Both the position numbers and the translations under genes were made by a program. 60,000 nucleotides of DNA from Bolinopsis microptera (Eukaryota; Ctenophora; Tentaculata; Lobata; Bolinopsidae): NCBI RefSeq assembly GCF_026151205.1, contig NC_087072.1, positions 11,944,169 to 12,004,168 on the forward strand, given 5' to 3'. Numbering within the stretch: position 1 is the stretch's first letter; every line of letters begins with the position of its first letter. Under the pieces are notes generated by a model that saw only the letters and a program-made list of their open reading frames with translations, was not told the DNA's origin and made no database searches. Positions 12,443 through 23,179 of this stretch are shown in pieces.

Positions 12443-12506
12443 CTCAGAATGTAACCACAAGTCTATATTTATGAAAAGAATCTAGACTTGTGGTTAAAAT
12501 TCTGAG
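12443..12506. repeat. Imperfect hairpin
   Basis: CTCAGAATGTAACCACAAGTCT and a near-exact inverted copy at 12484-12506 are separated by about 19 bases. The stem is about 22 bp with a small indel. It could be a tiny MITE relic; no target duplication was identified. Confidence 0.6.
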
Positions 12507-15194
12507 TCTCTTTCTGTCCTCCTGACGCATGTCGGTCCCCCCATGACCTCACCTATTATGTTTTAAAGACCCGAGGGCCCACACTAAAGGGCTTTGAAAC
12601 CCGGGTTTTATTGAATACAATATAATATAAAAAATAAATAACACTGCAATCGTAACATTCATGTCCGATACTAACTGAAATGATATAATCTGTAGTTAAA
12701 ATAATAATACTGTCACTTAATTAAGACTATATGATATAGGTAATAAATAAAATTTTCTTTTTTTCAACAATTCTCAAAAAGCTTTAATTCAACCCCAAAA
12801 AATTTTAATTTTATCAGTTTACAAAGTCAAATTTAATTTATTTTTATTTAAAAATTTCAGGGGTGCAGCCTTTTGTATTCATTAAAAAAAATTTGATCAC
12901 CCCCGGATCCGGTTTTTATCAAAATTTTCAGCTAGCGTTTAATTGATTGGGGGCTGAGCTTTGGGGTGCAGGCTGTGGGGGGTTATGGTAGTGGGGGGGG
13001 GGTGTGCTGTTGAGTTGAGGGTAAACAGTCCTTGGAGGGGGGTTTGTTATTTGAGCGGGGAGATCAGTTGATGAAAATATTATGTTTTTGTGGGGGTTGT
13101 GGATGGCTTTGTTGAGCGATGTTCAGTTTTGAAAAAAAACACATTCCCGAGAAAAAAAAAGTGTTTAAAAACATTCAGTAATGTGTATCTTTTTCGTTTG
13201 GAGTGGGCCCATCATTTTTCTTTTTTGGGGGAGAAGTGAGAGTTCCACAATCAAATATTCGCATATCGCAATTGCACTGGATGATATCAGAGTTGAAGTA
13301 TTAAATCAGATTTCGGAGCGTAGAGACTACAGGGTGTTCAAAATAATGCAAGGATATACTTTTGACTACCTCTTTATCCACTAGGATTGCCGACTAGGAT
13401 CAGCTACTACAAAAGTAAACTGCAGTTTAGACAACATGACTTGTCTAAACTTGATTTTGTGAAAAGTTATTGGTAGTTCTAAGGTTTAATGGCTAATTTT
13501 GAGTTATAATTTTTCTCGAAGAAAATATGGGCAATTTATTCCATGGTCCTATATGGCTGATGGCACACCCAACCATAACTTTTTCCTAGGAATTTACTAT
13601 GGAAAGACCTGCATAAACAGTGAGCTAGTGAATTGACGATGCATTAAATTGTGAAACAGTACCAAGGAATAATTAGGTAAATCACCCAAATTTGCCTCGG
13701 TTGCTAGGGCATGATTGTGGTCTGCTATGGGGCCATGGCAACGTGTTATCGATTTATAAGCCCTTGATTTTCGAATTATAATCCACCAAACCTGCATACT
13801 ATCGAAGATCCCTGTACTTTAAAGTAATGCTTACGACGTTTGTGAAATCATCTCTTAATTGTGAATAATGGAAAAATCAAATAAATGGAATGGAAAATGG
13901 TTTCAAAAGTCGAAAAATGTGACTAAAATTGTTGTAGACTAAAAATTTTCAACATTATGGTAACCAAATTTATTGTAACCAAATTTATTGGCCCTAAGGT
14001 ACTAGGAGCACAAGGCTAGTCTGTTCAATAATAAAAAATACTGACAATAAATCATTGCTTCTAAGTTGGTTGTAATTGTGGAGGAAACGCTTGAAGGTAC
14101 ACAATTAAGAAAACTAATATTACCTAACCAGGTTACAAGTAAGACAGTCAGTTTGTTAGCAGAGGTACATCAGTCACAGTCATTGTGTGAACTAAAGATC
14201 TGGCTCTGGTGTCATCCACCTTGTCCACCGACCACTGTAGATTGTAGCACCGCTTCAAATATCTCCCTAAACAGTTTAAAGCTAAAGTAGTTTAAACGAA
14301 GAGTCGCGCAATATATTTTTATCAAGAATAGACCACATTAAAATCAATAAAAATCTTGGGCTGCAACCTTCAAATTGCCACCTCAATACAAAATGAGCAC
14401 TTGATTCCTACGTGGATAAGAAACAATATCCTTTGAGGAGCTATAAAATAATGACATTATAAATCTTACAATATCCTACCATTAAAACACTGCGTGGGGA
14501 CGTTAAACATAAACTTTCGAGATACAAATCGAAAAGTTCAACATCCCAACAAGATACTATTAACTATTAAGTATCTGTGCTCCCAAAAATCTTAACAACC
14601 CTCACACACCAGGCTAGTAGCCAGCTGTTACGGTAATAGCCCAGTCCTCTAACAACCCCTCTAATCGCATAACACCACCAGTAGTTATCAGGTATAATCC
14701 ACGATTCTGCCTTCATGATTATCAGCCAGTGTCCACAATATTTAATAAAGGATAACACTACACAGTGTAACTGTATATATATATGATATGATATTTATGA
14801 TAAATACAATGTACTTTAAACATAAACTCGAGTGGTTTAGCTGACACTACATTTCCCTGGTATCATAAGCCACAATTATTTTTTTACATCACACCAGTTA
14901 TCCCCAATCGATGAAGATCATTTTCAGATGTCTTGAAAAACTACAGACCCAGTGTCAAACCTCTGGGAAAACTAATTAAAGAGAAGGCTACAGGAGCAAT
15001 TGAGCATGTAATGATGACCTCAATTGTCCTGGACAATATGCTTACAAAAGAGATCATATTTCACTTGTTATTAAGATAGTGTTCATGATATCTTCATAGC
15101 AGCTGATTGAAAATATGAACATATTTCTGTTCTTAGATTAGTCAAAACCTCGTCAACCGACGAGAAATTGTTTCTTGAGGACAAAGAACTGGAT
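12507..15194. other. No gene seen
   Basis: Short open frames here (13181-13384, 14066-14290 and minus-strand 13797-13597, 14758-14567) have no recognisable motifs. A G-rich, homopolymer-inflated patch lies at about 12860-13230. No rRNA or tRNA signature was noticed. Confidence 0.45.
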
Positions 15195-15494
15195 GTTTAA
15201 ATAGGTACCGCGACAATAGACCCCCTGACAATTGACTTCCCCGACAATTGACCCCTAGGTAGTTAAACTGGGGTCAATTGTCTCGAAATCTAGGGTTTAG
15301 TACGACAATTGACCCCACGACAATTGACCCCCTATGTAATTTACACTGGGGTCAATTGTCACGAAATCTAGGGCTTAGTACGACAATTGACCGCCCCGAC
15401 AATTGACCCCCCAACAATTGACAGCCCCGAAAATTGACCCCCCGACAAGTGACCCCTGACAATTACCCCCCATGTAATTACACAGGGATCAATT

Positions 15495-15842
15495 GATCAG
15501 GGTCATGGTCAGGGTCAGGGGTCAGGGTCAGGGTCCGGGTCAGGGTCAGGGTCAGGGTCAGGGGTCAGGGTCAGGGTCAGGGTCAGGGTACAGGGTCCGG
15601 GGCAGGCCTCAGGGTCAGGCCTCAGGGTCAGGCCTCAGGGTCAGGGTCAGGGTCAGGTCAGGGTCAGGGTCGGTTCAGGGTCAGGGTCAGGGTCAGGGTC
15701 AGGGTCCGGGTCCGGGTCAGGGTCAGGGATCAGGGTCAGGGTCAGGGTCAGGGTCAGGGTCATGGTCAGGGTCAGGGTCAGGGTCAGGGTCAGGGTCAGG
15801 GTCAGGGTCAGGGTCAGGGTCAGGGTCAGGGTCAGGGTCAGT
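15495..15842 (+). repeat. TCAGGG hexamer array
   Basis: About 50 units of GGGTCA/TCAGGG with scattered variants (GGTCAGG, GGTCCGG, AGGCCTCAGG). TCAGGG is a known degenerate telomeric variant. Open frames across it (SGSGSG or VRVRVR) are products of the repeat, not genes. Confidence 0.9.
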
Positions 15843-15844
15843 AA

Positions 15845-15877
<33 letters not shown>

Positions 15878-15981
15878 GGTTAGGGTTAGGGTTAGGGTTA
15901 GGGTAAGGGGTAGGGTTAGGGTTAGGGTTAGGTTAGGGTTAGGGTTAGGTTAGGGTTAGGATAAGGGTTAGGGTTAGGGTT
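15845..15981 (+). repeat. Interstitial telomeric repeat (TTAGGG)n
   Basis: About 22 near-perfect TTAGGG units with occasional losses of a base, directly joined to the TCAGGG array. TTAGGG is the ancestral animal telomere repeat. Its position between inverted arms, with unique DNA on both sides, makes it internal and not a chromosome end. Confidence 0.92.
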
Positions 15982-16124
15982 AATTGTATTAAATTATATT
16001 GTCGGGGGGCTAATAGTCGGGGGGTCAATTGTCGGGGGGATAATTGTTGGGGGGTCAATTGTCGGGGGAAAATTGTCGGGGGGTCAATTTACGGGGGGTC
16101 AATTGTTGCCCACCCGTTTAAATA

Positions 16125-17329
16125 CTACTCTGCAGCTAATGTACATGATTCCTAAAAACTCATATAAATAATTCATAAAACTCAAATTAAAGTCTTTCGG
16201 TCTAATATAGTACTTGCTCAATGAGATGGTGTGGGAACATCGCTCATAAAACATTAGTAATGCAGACCGAATGATCTGGAATCACTGTATATCAAGCAGT
16301 TCATCCTAAATAAACACTCAGCTCTCACCTGAAGCAGACTCGTGGCAAAAGACCACATGGGCTATTATGTAAATGTCATCAAATATAAGTACGTGGCACC
16401 CTTTCAGTTTCCCCGAAAATGTAGGGAGTAGGAAGCTATTTTCGTTTGCTGTTCTGTGTACGTTGGTCTAGCTCTCAACTATTGGACAGTTCTAGATTCT
16501 TTGGCCTCAACTCCTACATCTTTTGCTTTAAAATTTTCTACCGCTTAGAATCTTCCCATTTATTTTAATGTTTCTCAGGTTTTATGTATTAATTTGGATA
16601 TTTACCAGGTCACTATGTAACAAAGTTTTCTGTTCCGCCTTGAAGAAGCCACTGGGGGCGAAACGTCGGCAATAACGTGTGTTACTTTGTATTCAATTCA
16701 GAGGAGATTAGCCCAATTTCAATCTAAACTCATAATGACTAGACCCTCTGACAAGGGCCCAAAGCGTCATAATCGATAAAACTGATCACCCAGAATTTTG
16801 AACGGAAAACTCTTACATAGACATCTTAAATTAATTTATTAACAGGTCAACAGGTGCATCTTTAAACACTGGCCACAATTTCACAGTAAATGACCTTCAT
16901 GTAATTCTACTTGTGTGTGAGGCCAAACCTTGTAATTCCTTATGCATGTTACCTCGTCCGTGATCTATTCACTTCCCCCTTAGATCGTTTTGGAACAGTT
17001 TATATCACGTTAACGATTCTTTGGCAGTTTATAATTAGCTTTCTAGCAGTATATATTTTGTTTTCTATATTCTTTCAGACTTTTACTTAAGTCTAGTTAT
17101 ACATTACTTTATATATTTTATCGAACTAAGGTGTAGTATTGCCAGATCCCAGTTCATTTTGTAACGGAGTTTTATATTAACAGGAAACGATGTAACAGAG
17201 TCGATCTATTTTAATGTTGCCATGGGGTGGCAAAGTCCCATAATCGTGGTCCGGTAGTTTATTGGTCTTAATCTACGCTACAACTCAATTAGTAATGTTT
17301 GTGCCTACTATTAAAAGCCAGGGAGTGTT
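16125..17329. other. No gene; ribozyme-like GAAACGTC motif
   Basis: The only notable item is 16640-16685, TTGAAGAAGCCACTGGGGGC followed by GAAACGTCGGC. It has the layout of a hammerhead core (CUGANGA, short stem, GAAA) but with a changed first box. A cousin, TCTGACAAGGGCCCAAAGCG, follows at 16749. Such motifs are frequent in retroelement-derived repeats. It precedes a LINE ORF1 relic by about 0.7 kb. Confidence 0.3.
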
Positions 17330-17399
17330 TTAGATGAGATTTGTAGTGAAACATACAAGAAAATGTACGAGGAAATTCAATCTTGCAATTTGAAGAACA

Positions 17400-18300
17400 G
17401 AGATCAGTAACGAAAGAGAAAACCATGCGAATGCTTGGAAAACTGTTTGTTGTATATTGGACCAGTTCAGTATCACCTGGCTAAGGAAGGCGATACCTCT
17501 TGCAGAAGAAATTGACAAGTTGAAAAGTGAGAAGATTTCAGATCAGAGTATTATCATCGATCTTCAGATAAGGCTATTTAAAAAAGCAACCAACAGCTCA
17601 ATCAATGCAGAATACCGTGCAAACGGAGATGGAAAAGCTCCTCATCAGTCGTTAGAAAAGCATCAATGCTGCTTTGCCCGAAAGAAGTCCACCGCTGCAG
17701 TTAAAAAATTAGAAACCAGATTGCGGTGAAGCAAGAAGTAATCATTTATGGTCTATCAGAATCAGAGACGAGCAACTGCTGAGTAATGTTGAGGAGGTCT
17801 GAATGAAATTAGTGAGAAGCCTTTAGTCAGGGCTGCTGCTGTATTGGAGCTCGAAAGAAATGTATCCAGACCAGTAAAGTTCGCATTGAAGCAGTACTGA
17901 CCATGCAACACCAGTGATCAGAAACACCCGTACACTACGCTCAAAGGAGGGGAACAGCTCGTTTACATCTGCCCTGATAGGACTGCCACCACAGCACGAA
18001 ACGCTTATAAAAAGCTCTGTAGAAGAACTGAGACTGAACGAACTACAGAGCCTGACAAGTTTCATAGTATTAGGAAACAATAAGATAGTCAGCTTCGTAG
18101 AGAGTATAACTAGAGGCGAGGACTGACTAAAATGATTATTCCTACTTATCTAAATTTAAACATTATTATTGATTTCGATCTTGAAGGGACATAATTTTTT
18201 GAGGCCATTACTTGCCAATGTGTCAATGTTTATTTTCAGGATTACCACTTTTGGAACTCAATAAATGTATCCTTGTATCCTTGTATCCTTGTATCCTATC
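17400..18300 (+). mobile_element. LINE ORF1-type relic with TATCCTTG tail
   Basis: Plus-strand remnants of a LINE ORF1-like protein. 17457-17729 encodes a Lys/Glu-rich, coiled-coil-like segment (PLAEEIDKLKSEKISDQS). Around 17730-17760 a shifted frame gives VIIYGLSESE, matching the usual (R)xxGxxE strand of ORF1 RNA-binding domains. At 17965-18085 another frame gives LVYICPDRTATTARNAYKKL and ends FHSIRKQ then a stop, the typical ORF1 C-terminal block. A 3' tail of TATCCTTG repeats at 18265-18297 ends the element. Several frame shifts make it non-functional. No RT is left between, so this copy is internally deleted or ORF1-only. Confidence 0.6.
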
Positions 18301-19010
18301 AGGTCAGTTACTACAAAATGCGTCGTAGCCAAAGCTGTTGATAGGCAATATAAACATTACCATCTTGAGGATGAACTGATCAATCTTTATGGTTGGATAA
18401 TGGATATCGAGAAGAGGATTGAATTCAAAATCTCACTACAAAATCTCACCCAAATCCATACTAGGATTGGCTCCCAACTTATCTGCAAGATATGTTCGGA
18501 TTTATGTTTGGTGTAGGTAGCCTTCTGTAGTAGCTTCTAAGATGTACAATCAATTTGCTCTAATTCTTTGAATTCATTAAAGCTCTTCTAAAAACTTTGT
18601 CGAAAAACTATTCAAGTCATACTTTGGTGAAAGACCTTCAATTTAAGAAATATAACCTCATCGAAATTTTGAAATGGCCACAACCCATTTAATATTTTAG
18701 TTTCTCTTATTCCGTCAATCTTACTAACATTTCTAACAAAGTAATCGTTATCGTATCATTAAAACCATTCAGTATCAAACAACCACGATAAACTATGTAG
18801 AAGATAAGAGGTATGTCACAAATAGAGCCGACTCTAGAGGAAAAAGGCATATGATAAAAAACGATAGGAAATAGTATGAATGGGTACTCACATCAAAGAG
18901 AATACATGAAAACATAGTTAGTAATCAAATTAACATCAAAAAGATAACAAATAGGGTGAAAAGGAGTTTCGAAATGGCGACAATAATACTGAAAAACAAC
19001 TAGGTATTCT
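18301..19010. other. No gene seen
   Basis: AT-rich. One open frame of 83 codons at 18265-18516 begins in the TATCCTTG tail and shows no motif. Nothing else was recognised. Confidence 0.4.
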
Positions 19011-19013
19011 AGC

Positions 19014-19372
19014 GGCAGGTAGCGCAGTTGGTTAGAACGCCTGTCTTACAATCGTTAGGTTGCGAGTTCGAAACCCACTGACTGCCTGGTCGTGGGGGTG
19101 AGCGTCGTCGAACGTTCAGCTCAGGATCATGAGTGGTCTATGCAGCCCCCGGTCTACTCCAGCGAATCCTCGAGAACATCGGGTGTGAGGGTTAAATGAG
19201 GAGCTGCACATTGCAGCAAGTCTGGACGAAGAACGTATGGTACACACTACCTTAACCGTCACTGGCCAAAAGATCCTTCGGCTTCCTGTAATTGGCCTGG
19301 TTGCACTTGTGTAAACATTGTGGCTGTAGGAATACACCGAAGTAAAATAAGTGTTAGATAAAAAAAAATATG
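19014..19372 (+). mobile_element. tRNA-derived SINE
   Basis: The head 19014-19086 folds like a tRNA: GGCAGGT acceptor start, A box TAGCGCAGTTGG at 19020-19031, an anticodon-like loop CTTACAA, B box GAGTTCGAAACC, and a complementary CTGCC end. The anticodon stem is mismatched, so it is a derived head, not a working tRNA. A tRNA-unrelated body of about 260 bp follows, ending in an A-rich tail (GATAAAAAAAAATATG) at about 19360. Internal RNA polymerase III promoter boxes would drive transcription. Confidence 0.8.
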
Positions 19373-19383
19373 ACAGTATAGCT

Positions 19384-19904
19384 TTAGCGCTCGATTTTCA
19401 TACCACGGAGTAATATTCGAAAAATATGCGCGGCGCACCTAAAATTTTGGTTCCATTAAACATGAATTTTTGGTCAAAAATTATATTAAATATACTTTAA
19501 TTAATTGTTATTACAAGATATAAGTTTAAAAATTTTCAAAATATAAGCATATAAGTACCAAAATAAATTGCGCGCAAAAAGTCAAAATTTTTACCACTTT
19601 TTTGGATTTTTACCTCAGAACAAATAGAGGGAATTTGTTTTATTATTTTACACAATCTTGTGCGGCTGTCTTTTAGCTATCTTCATGCAAGTTTTGCCCG
19701 ACCATCCCAAACCAAATTAACTTGCTCAAAATATCAAAAAACATGGTTTTTTGGCCCCTACTTATTGGCCCAAAAAATCGGTTTTTTTTGCAATTTTACC
19801 CAGAACAATCAGTCCAATCATTTTAAAACCACTTTCAATCGATTCTACGGTCAAAAAACGTCTAGTACGGTGTATCTGGGGTCCCTAGCGTATCGAGCAG
19901 ACAA
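19384..19904. repeat. Repeat related to 10767-10850
   Basis: AGCGCTCGATTT...ATGCGCGGCGCACCTAAAAT at the left end matches 10767-10850. Its right end runs into the inverted copy of TAGTAGAGGCTCTTACGGGC at 19905-19925. No coding sequence is seen; it is probably a non-autonomous DNA element. Confidence 0.45.
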
Positions 19905-19925
19905 TGCCCGTAAGAGCCTCTACTA

Positions 19926-20944
19926 TACTGTCCATCAAACGTTCAAACTAAACTCAAAATTTGATCAAAAGATTACGTGTGGCGAGAAAAAAAAATTTAA
20001 AAGTAGTTAAGTGAGTTTTATTTTATTCATTTTTATTTTTATAACTTGTTCGGTTATAAAACACAAAATTTATTTTAATCATTTAAACAACAAAATGTGC
20101 AATTTTTTATAATAACGCAACTTAGGCCCAGCAGCCATTGTAAAACGGAAAAATATTCAATTGTCAACGACCTGGTATGGAGAAAGCAACACAACATATT
20201 TTTAGAAAAACAGATATTTTAAATTTAATTGTACTGTTGACGCGGCAGGCGCGCGCTACTTCGAATAAATTTAAACGATTAACATCCTTTTATTTAACAG
20301 GTGATTTATAATTTTGTAACGCTAGCACTGCAAACTCTGCTTCTGCCGCGCACAAGTAAATAGCTTGATTTTAAAATAAGGCATCGCAACGACGGCAACG
20401 TGGAACAAACTTTTTTACTTACCATTTTACAAAATTATTGTCGTATACGAGCTTTATGTTTTCATTATTCGCTCCAAATACGATAAGCAATTACCTGATA
20501 CGCTTTACCTGGGGAACATGGGCTATTATGTTTATAAACATATAGCTAGCAGCTGTTCATAAAATATAGCCAACGCCGAATAAAGGAAATCAGGAAATGT
20601 GTAAACATCAAGGACTTTAATAAAGGAAAACTAAAAGCTCGCTTGTATATTAGACAGTCCTTTGATATGTACTGAGTAAATAGTACATTGAATTATTAGT
20701 TTAATTACTAGAAGATTTTTAAAATTTACATCTTATAGCAGGTCAATTTTATGCTTTAAATTGAATTATTCTAGGCTTTTAATTTTTAAGGATTTTCGGG
20801 CAACATTCGAGATAATATCCTTTTTGCGTTTTACTGTGTCTGCCAACAAAATTGTAGTTGTAGGTCTGAAAAGGAGGCTTTATCCTGGGACACCAACATT
20901 TTTTGGGTCGGCACTAGAGCATCTTTTCCCACTCTGTTTATATT
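19926..20944. other. No gene seen
   Basis: AT-rich, without recognisable motifs. The open frame at 20761-20967 resembles nothing known to me. Confidence 0.4.
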
Positions 20945-21723
20945 TCACTTGTATGTTTCCCAGATAGTTAAATGGTATTCAGATTGTTTGCATATTTTGG
21001 AGGACAGTGTACATGAGAATAAAAAACAAAAATCTAAAGATGAACCAGAAGATGGTGGTTTTGAAGCGAACCACACGATGAAAGAAATAATATCTACACT
21101 GGACTCGCCAACCCGAGATAAACGCCTATCGGGATCCACATAGATCGAGGTGCTCTAGGATCAGAACTAGATGGAGTAGTTCTCCCTTGCTTAGAGCTGG
21201 GCCCTATGATGTGCCCCTGGATATTATCCTAAGGAAAAAACAAAGAGCGAACAGGAACACCCAAGCCACTCACCATAATGAGCGCCAACAGCAAAGGAGG
21301 AGAAACTGGTCGGAATCATTTAGTTCTAGGACTCCCCTGGTAAAATAAATGAACATAGACTGCGTTCGGGGTAAGGGACTCGGGTCTTTACGACGCCAGA
21401 ACGGATTGGGAGTTACTTTCACTTGGAACATAACTATCTTGACAACCCAAGATACCGGAAAGAACGACAAGGAGAGACTGCTTTTAGAAATAAGGAAGGC
21501 TCTATCATACCCAGGAATGAGTCCCCGTCTTTGGAGCAGACAGCTCAGCAAGCTATGGTCTAGCTCGTGGAACGAAGAGGAGATTGAAGCCGTCTCACGT
21601 TCCCATACATATGGTCAATCACCACACCCAATCGACCAGAGGAACTGCTTGATGTATCTGCTAGGCAGAATGATCAATCACTCAACCGGTTGCTGCCAAT
21701 CAAACCTATCTTTAACGGACTGA
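20945..21723 (+). CDS. Unidentified open frames, possibly a retroelement ORF1
   Basis: Two open frames lie in tandem: 20949-21143 (64 codons, acidic, EDSVHENKKQKSKDEPEDGG) and 21349-21723 (124 codons). Between them, about 21140-21345 in a further frame is rich in Arg, Gln and Asn (KKQRANRNTQATHHNERQQQ). I recognise no domain. They stand upstream of the plus-strand LINE (about 23.2-26.7 kb), so an ORF1 remnant is possible. Decayed host exons are the alternative. Confidence 0.25.
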
Positions 21724-23150
21724 AGGATCACCTTCTTGCCTGATAAGACCTGAAAGTTTCCTGCTGAAAACCCTAATGGATAGTATAGGACAGCGCTCAA
21801 TTCTATTGCATTAGGCAACACCAGTAGAAGTGTCAATATCATATCGAAGAAATCTGACCCTCACAGGGCTTAAGGTATACGACGTTTTACTGGAAAACTT
21901 CTCCCTTCTTACCATATTTCCAGACACCTATCGTCACATGAACATCAGCTTAGCTACCTTACTCGGGATTATTATAACCGGGATAAAGTGGTGGGTTTTG
22001 AAAGATTCCGGCATATTTTTCCCGGTCAACATTTTTACCAGTCATAAAAAAACCCCGCCCCGATCAGATTATGGGTTCAAGGGGGTGGTGATATCATATT
22101 TTTACCTGAAGTCTCATATGTGCTAGAGACTACTTTTGAAGCAGTGGATGGAGGGCTGTAACTTTATTGGCGGTTGTACCATAATTTCGTATAAAATCAC
22201 CAATTTGGTTATAGAAATCAGATTTCAGGGTGGACCGTGATTATCACTTTTCTTGCCCATGAAGTGAGTAAACTGTGCCACTATTTCATGGTCCACGGTG
22301 GATGATTACTGGAGCAGTTGAAGATGCAAAGCCAAGGCCGTTCCCCACTACCAAGCGGTCGGGCAGGACATTAAGCTCCGGCTGACCTTCAGCGCAGTAG
22401 CCCCATTAGCGGACAAAATGAAAGTCTTGTTAACAACAATACAACTCGAATTTGACCGGTCAGCAGCAGGGGGATATCCATAATGTAATGGAGGGGACAT
22501 TAGCGATAAGAGAATGAGAACTACGCTTTAATGAAGATTTGACTTATTCTTGCTCTAGATTTATTTTCCTTTAAATACTAGACGTGTCTTTTTTTCTATT
22601 TCTGAGTAAATCTCGTAACTGTAAATTGAAATACTTCTTTAAAAGTAACAAAAACAGAAATTTCGGTTGAAAATTTGTTGACCTCTGAAAAAACTTGAAA
22701 GGTCGGCACCGTTAAATACATGACGGGATAATTTGGGGGTTTCGGGAAATTCCGCATATTTTTCCCGGTTATTAATTTTCCCAGTATAAATTAACCCGCT
22801 ATAATATTCCCGAGTAAGGTAGTGAAGGAACCTTTCGGGAGACAAAGGGAATTTATAGCATGTTCACCACGGTGAGCTTCGATCAAAAAGAAGGTGGGAC
22901 GTTTTGTGTGTTTGGGATTGATGTGACCCCAAAGGAAAGTGTGAGGGCCCTGAAAAAAAAAGAAAATGCTGTTGATGTAATCGAAGGGGTAGGATGGTAA
23001 TTGAAGGAATTGATGAGGACATGAAATGGGGGAAGGCGGAGAACCAAAGGAAAGTTTTGGGAGGAGTAATGAAAGGAAGGAACACCCCTTTGGAGACAAA
23101 TATTGTTATAAAAATGGAGACCCCCTTGATTGACACTGTTTTTTGTAAAG
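21724..23150. other. No confident gene; repeated TTTTTCCCGGT motif
   Basis: About 21990-22050 and 22735-22800 share an ATTCCG(G)CATATTTTTCCCGGT core in similar surroundings, so a short repeat is present twice. Inflated homopolymers occur at 22030-22095 and from 22730 on. The overlapping minus-strand open frames at 22639-23203 are Pro/Ser/Phe-rich and look like reverse-complement noise of the LINE. Confidence 0.4.
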
Positions 23151-23179
23151 AAACGTAAAATTAAAAGGGAATAAAAGTG

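Larger units (their letters stand above)
15195..16124. mobile_element. Palindromic minisatellite element with telomere-like core
   Basis: The 9-mer GTTTAAATA occurs at 15195-15203 and 16116-16124 in direct orientation, like a target-site duplication. Inside, the left arm (15204-15494) is made of GACAATTGACCCC-type units and the right arm (about 15990-16115) of the inverted GGGGTCAATTGTC units. The ends are similar when inverted (GGTACCGCGACAAT against GGGTGGGCAACAAT). The core is TCAGGG repeats followed by TTAGGG repeats. Terminal inversion plus a 9-bp duplication resembles Mutator-type or fold-back elements, but no transposase is present and the class is inferred. Confidence 0.55.
10888..19925. 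mobile_element. Candidate outer TIRs of a long or composite element
   Basis: A 21-bp sequence, TAGTAGAGGCTCTTACGGGC plus A at 10888-10908, recurs as an exact inverted copy at 19905-19925; similarity continues imperfectly inward for some tens of bases. The flanks also resemble each other (TATACT next to both ends), though an exact target duplication cannot be fixed. If both ends belong to one transposon it would be about 9 kb, yet no transposase is readable inside. Two independent insertions of the same short element are equally possible. Confidence 0.35.

Noticed and set aside
15493-15953. Long open frames encoding Gly/Ser/Gln or Val/Arg repeats
   Set aside because: They are translations of the TCAGGG/TTAGGG hexamer array in different frames; a hexamer without stops is always open.
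16640-16690. A functional hammerhead ribozyme
   Set aside because: The CUGANGA box is altered and I could not pair the outer stems or place a cleavage site; kept only as a motif note.
19014-19086. A functional tRNA gene
   Set aside because: Anticodon stem is not paired and the sequence continues into a SINE body with an A-rich tail.
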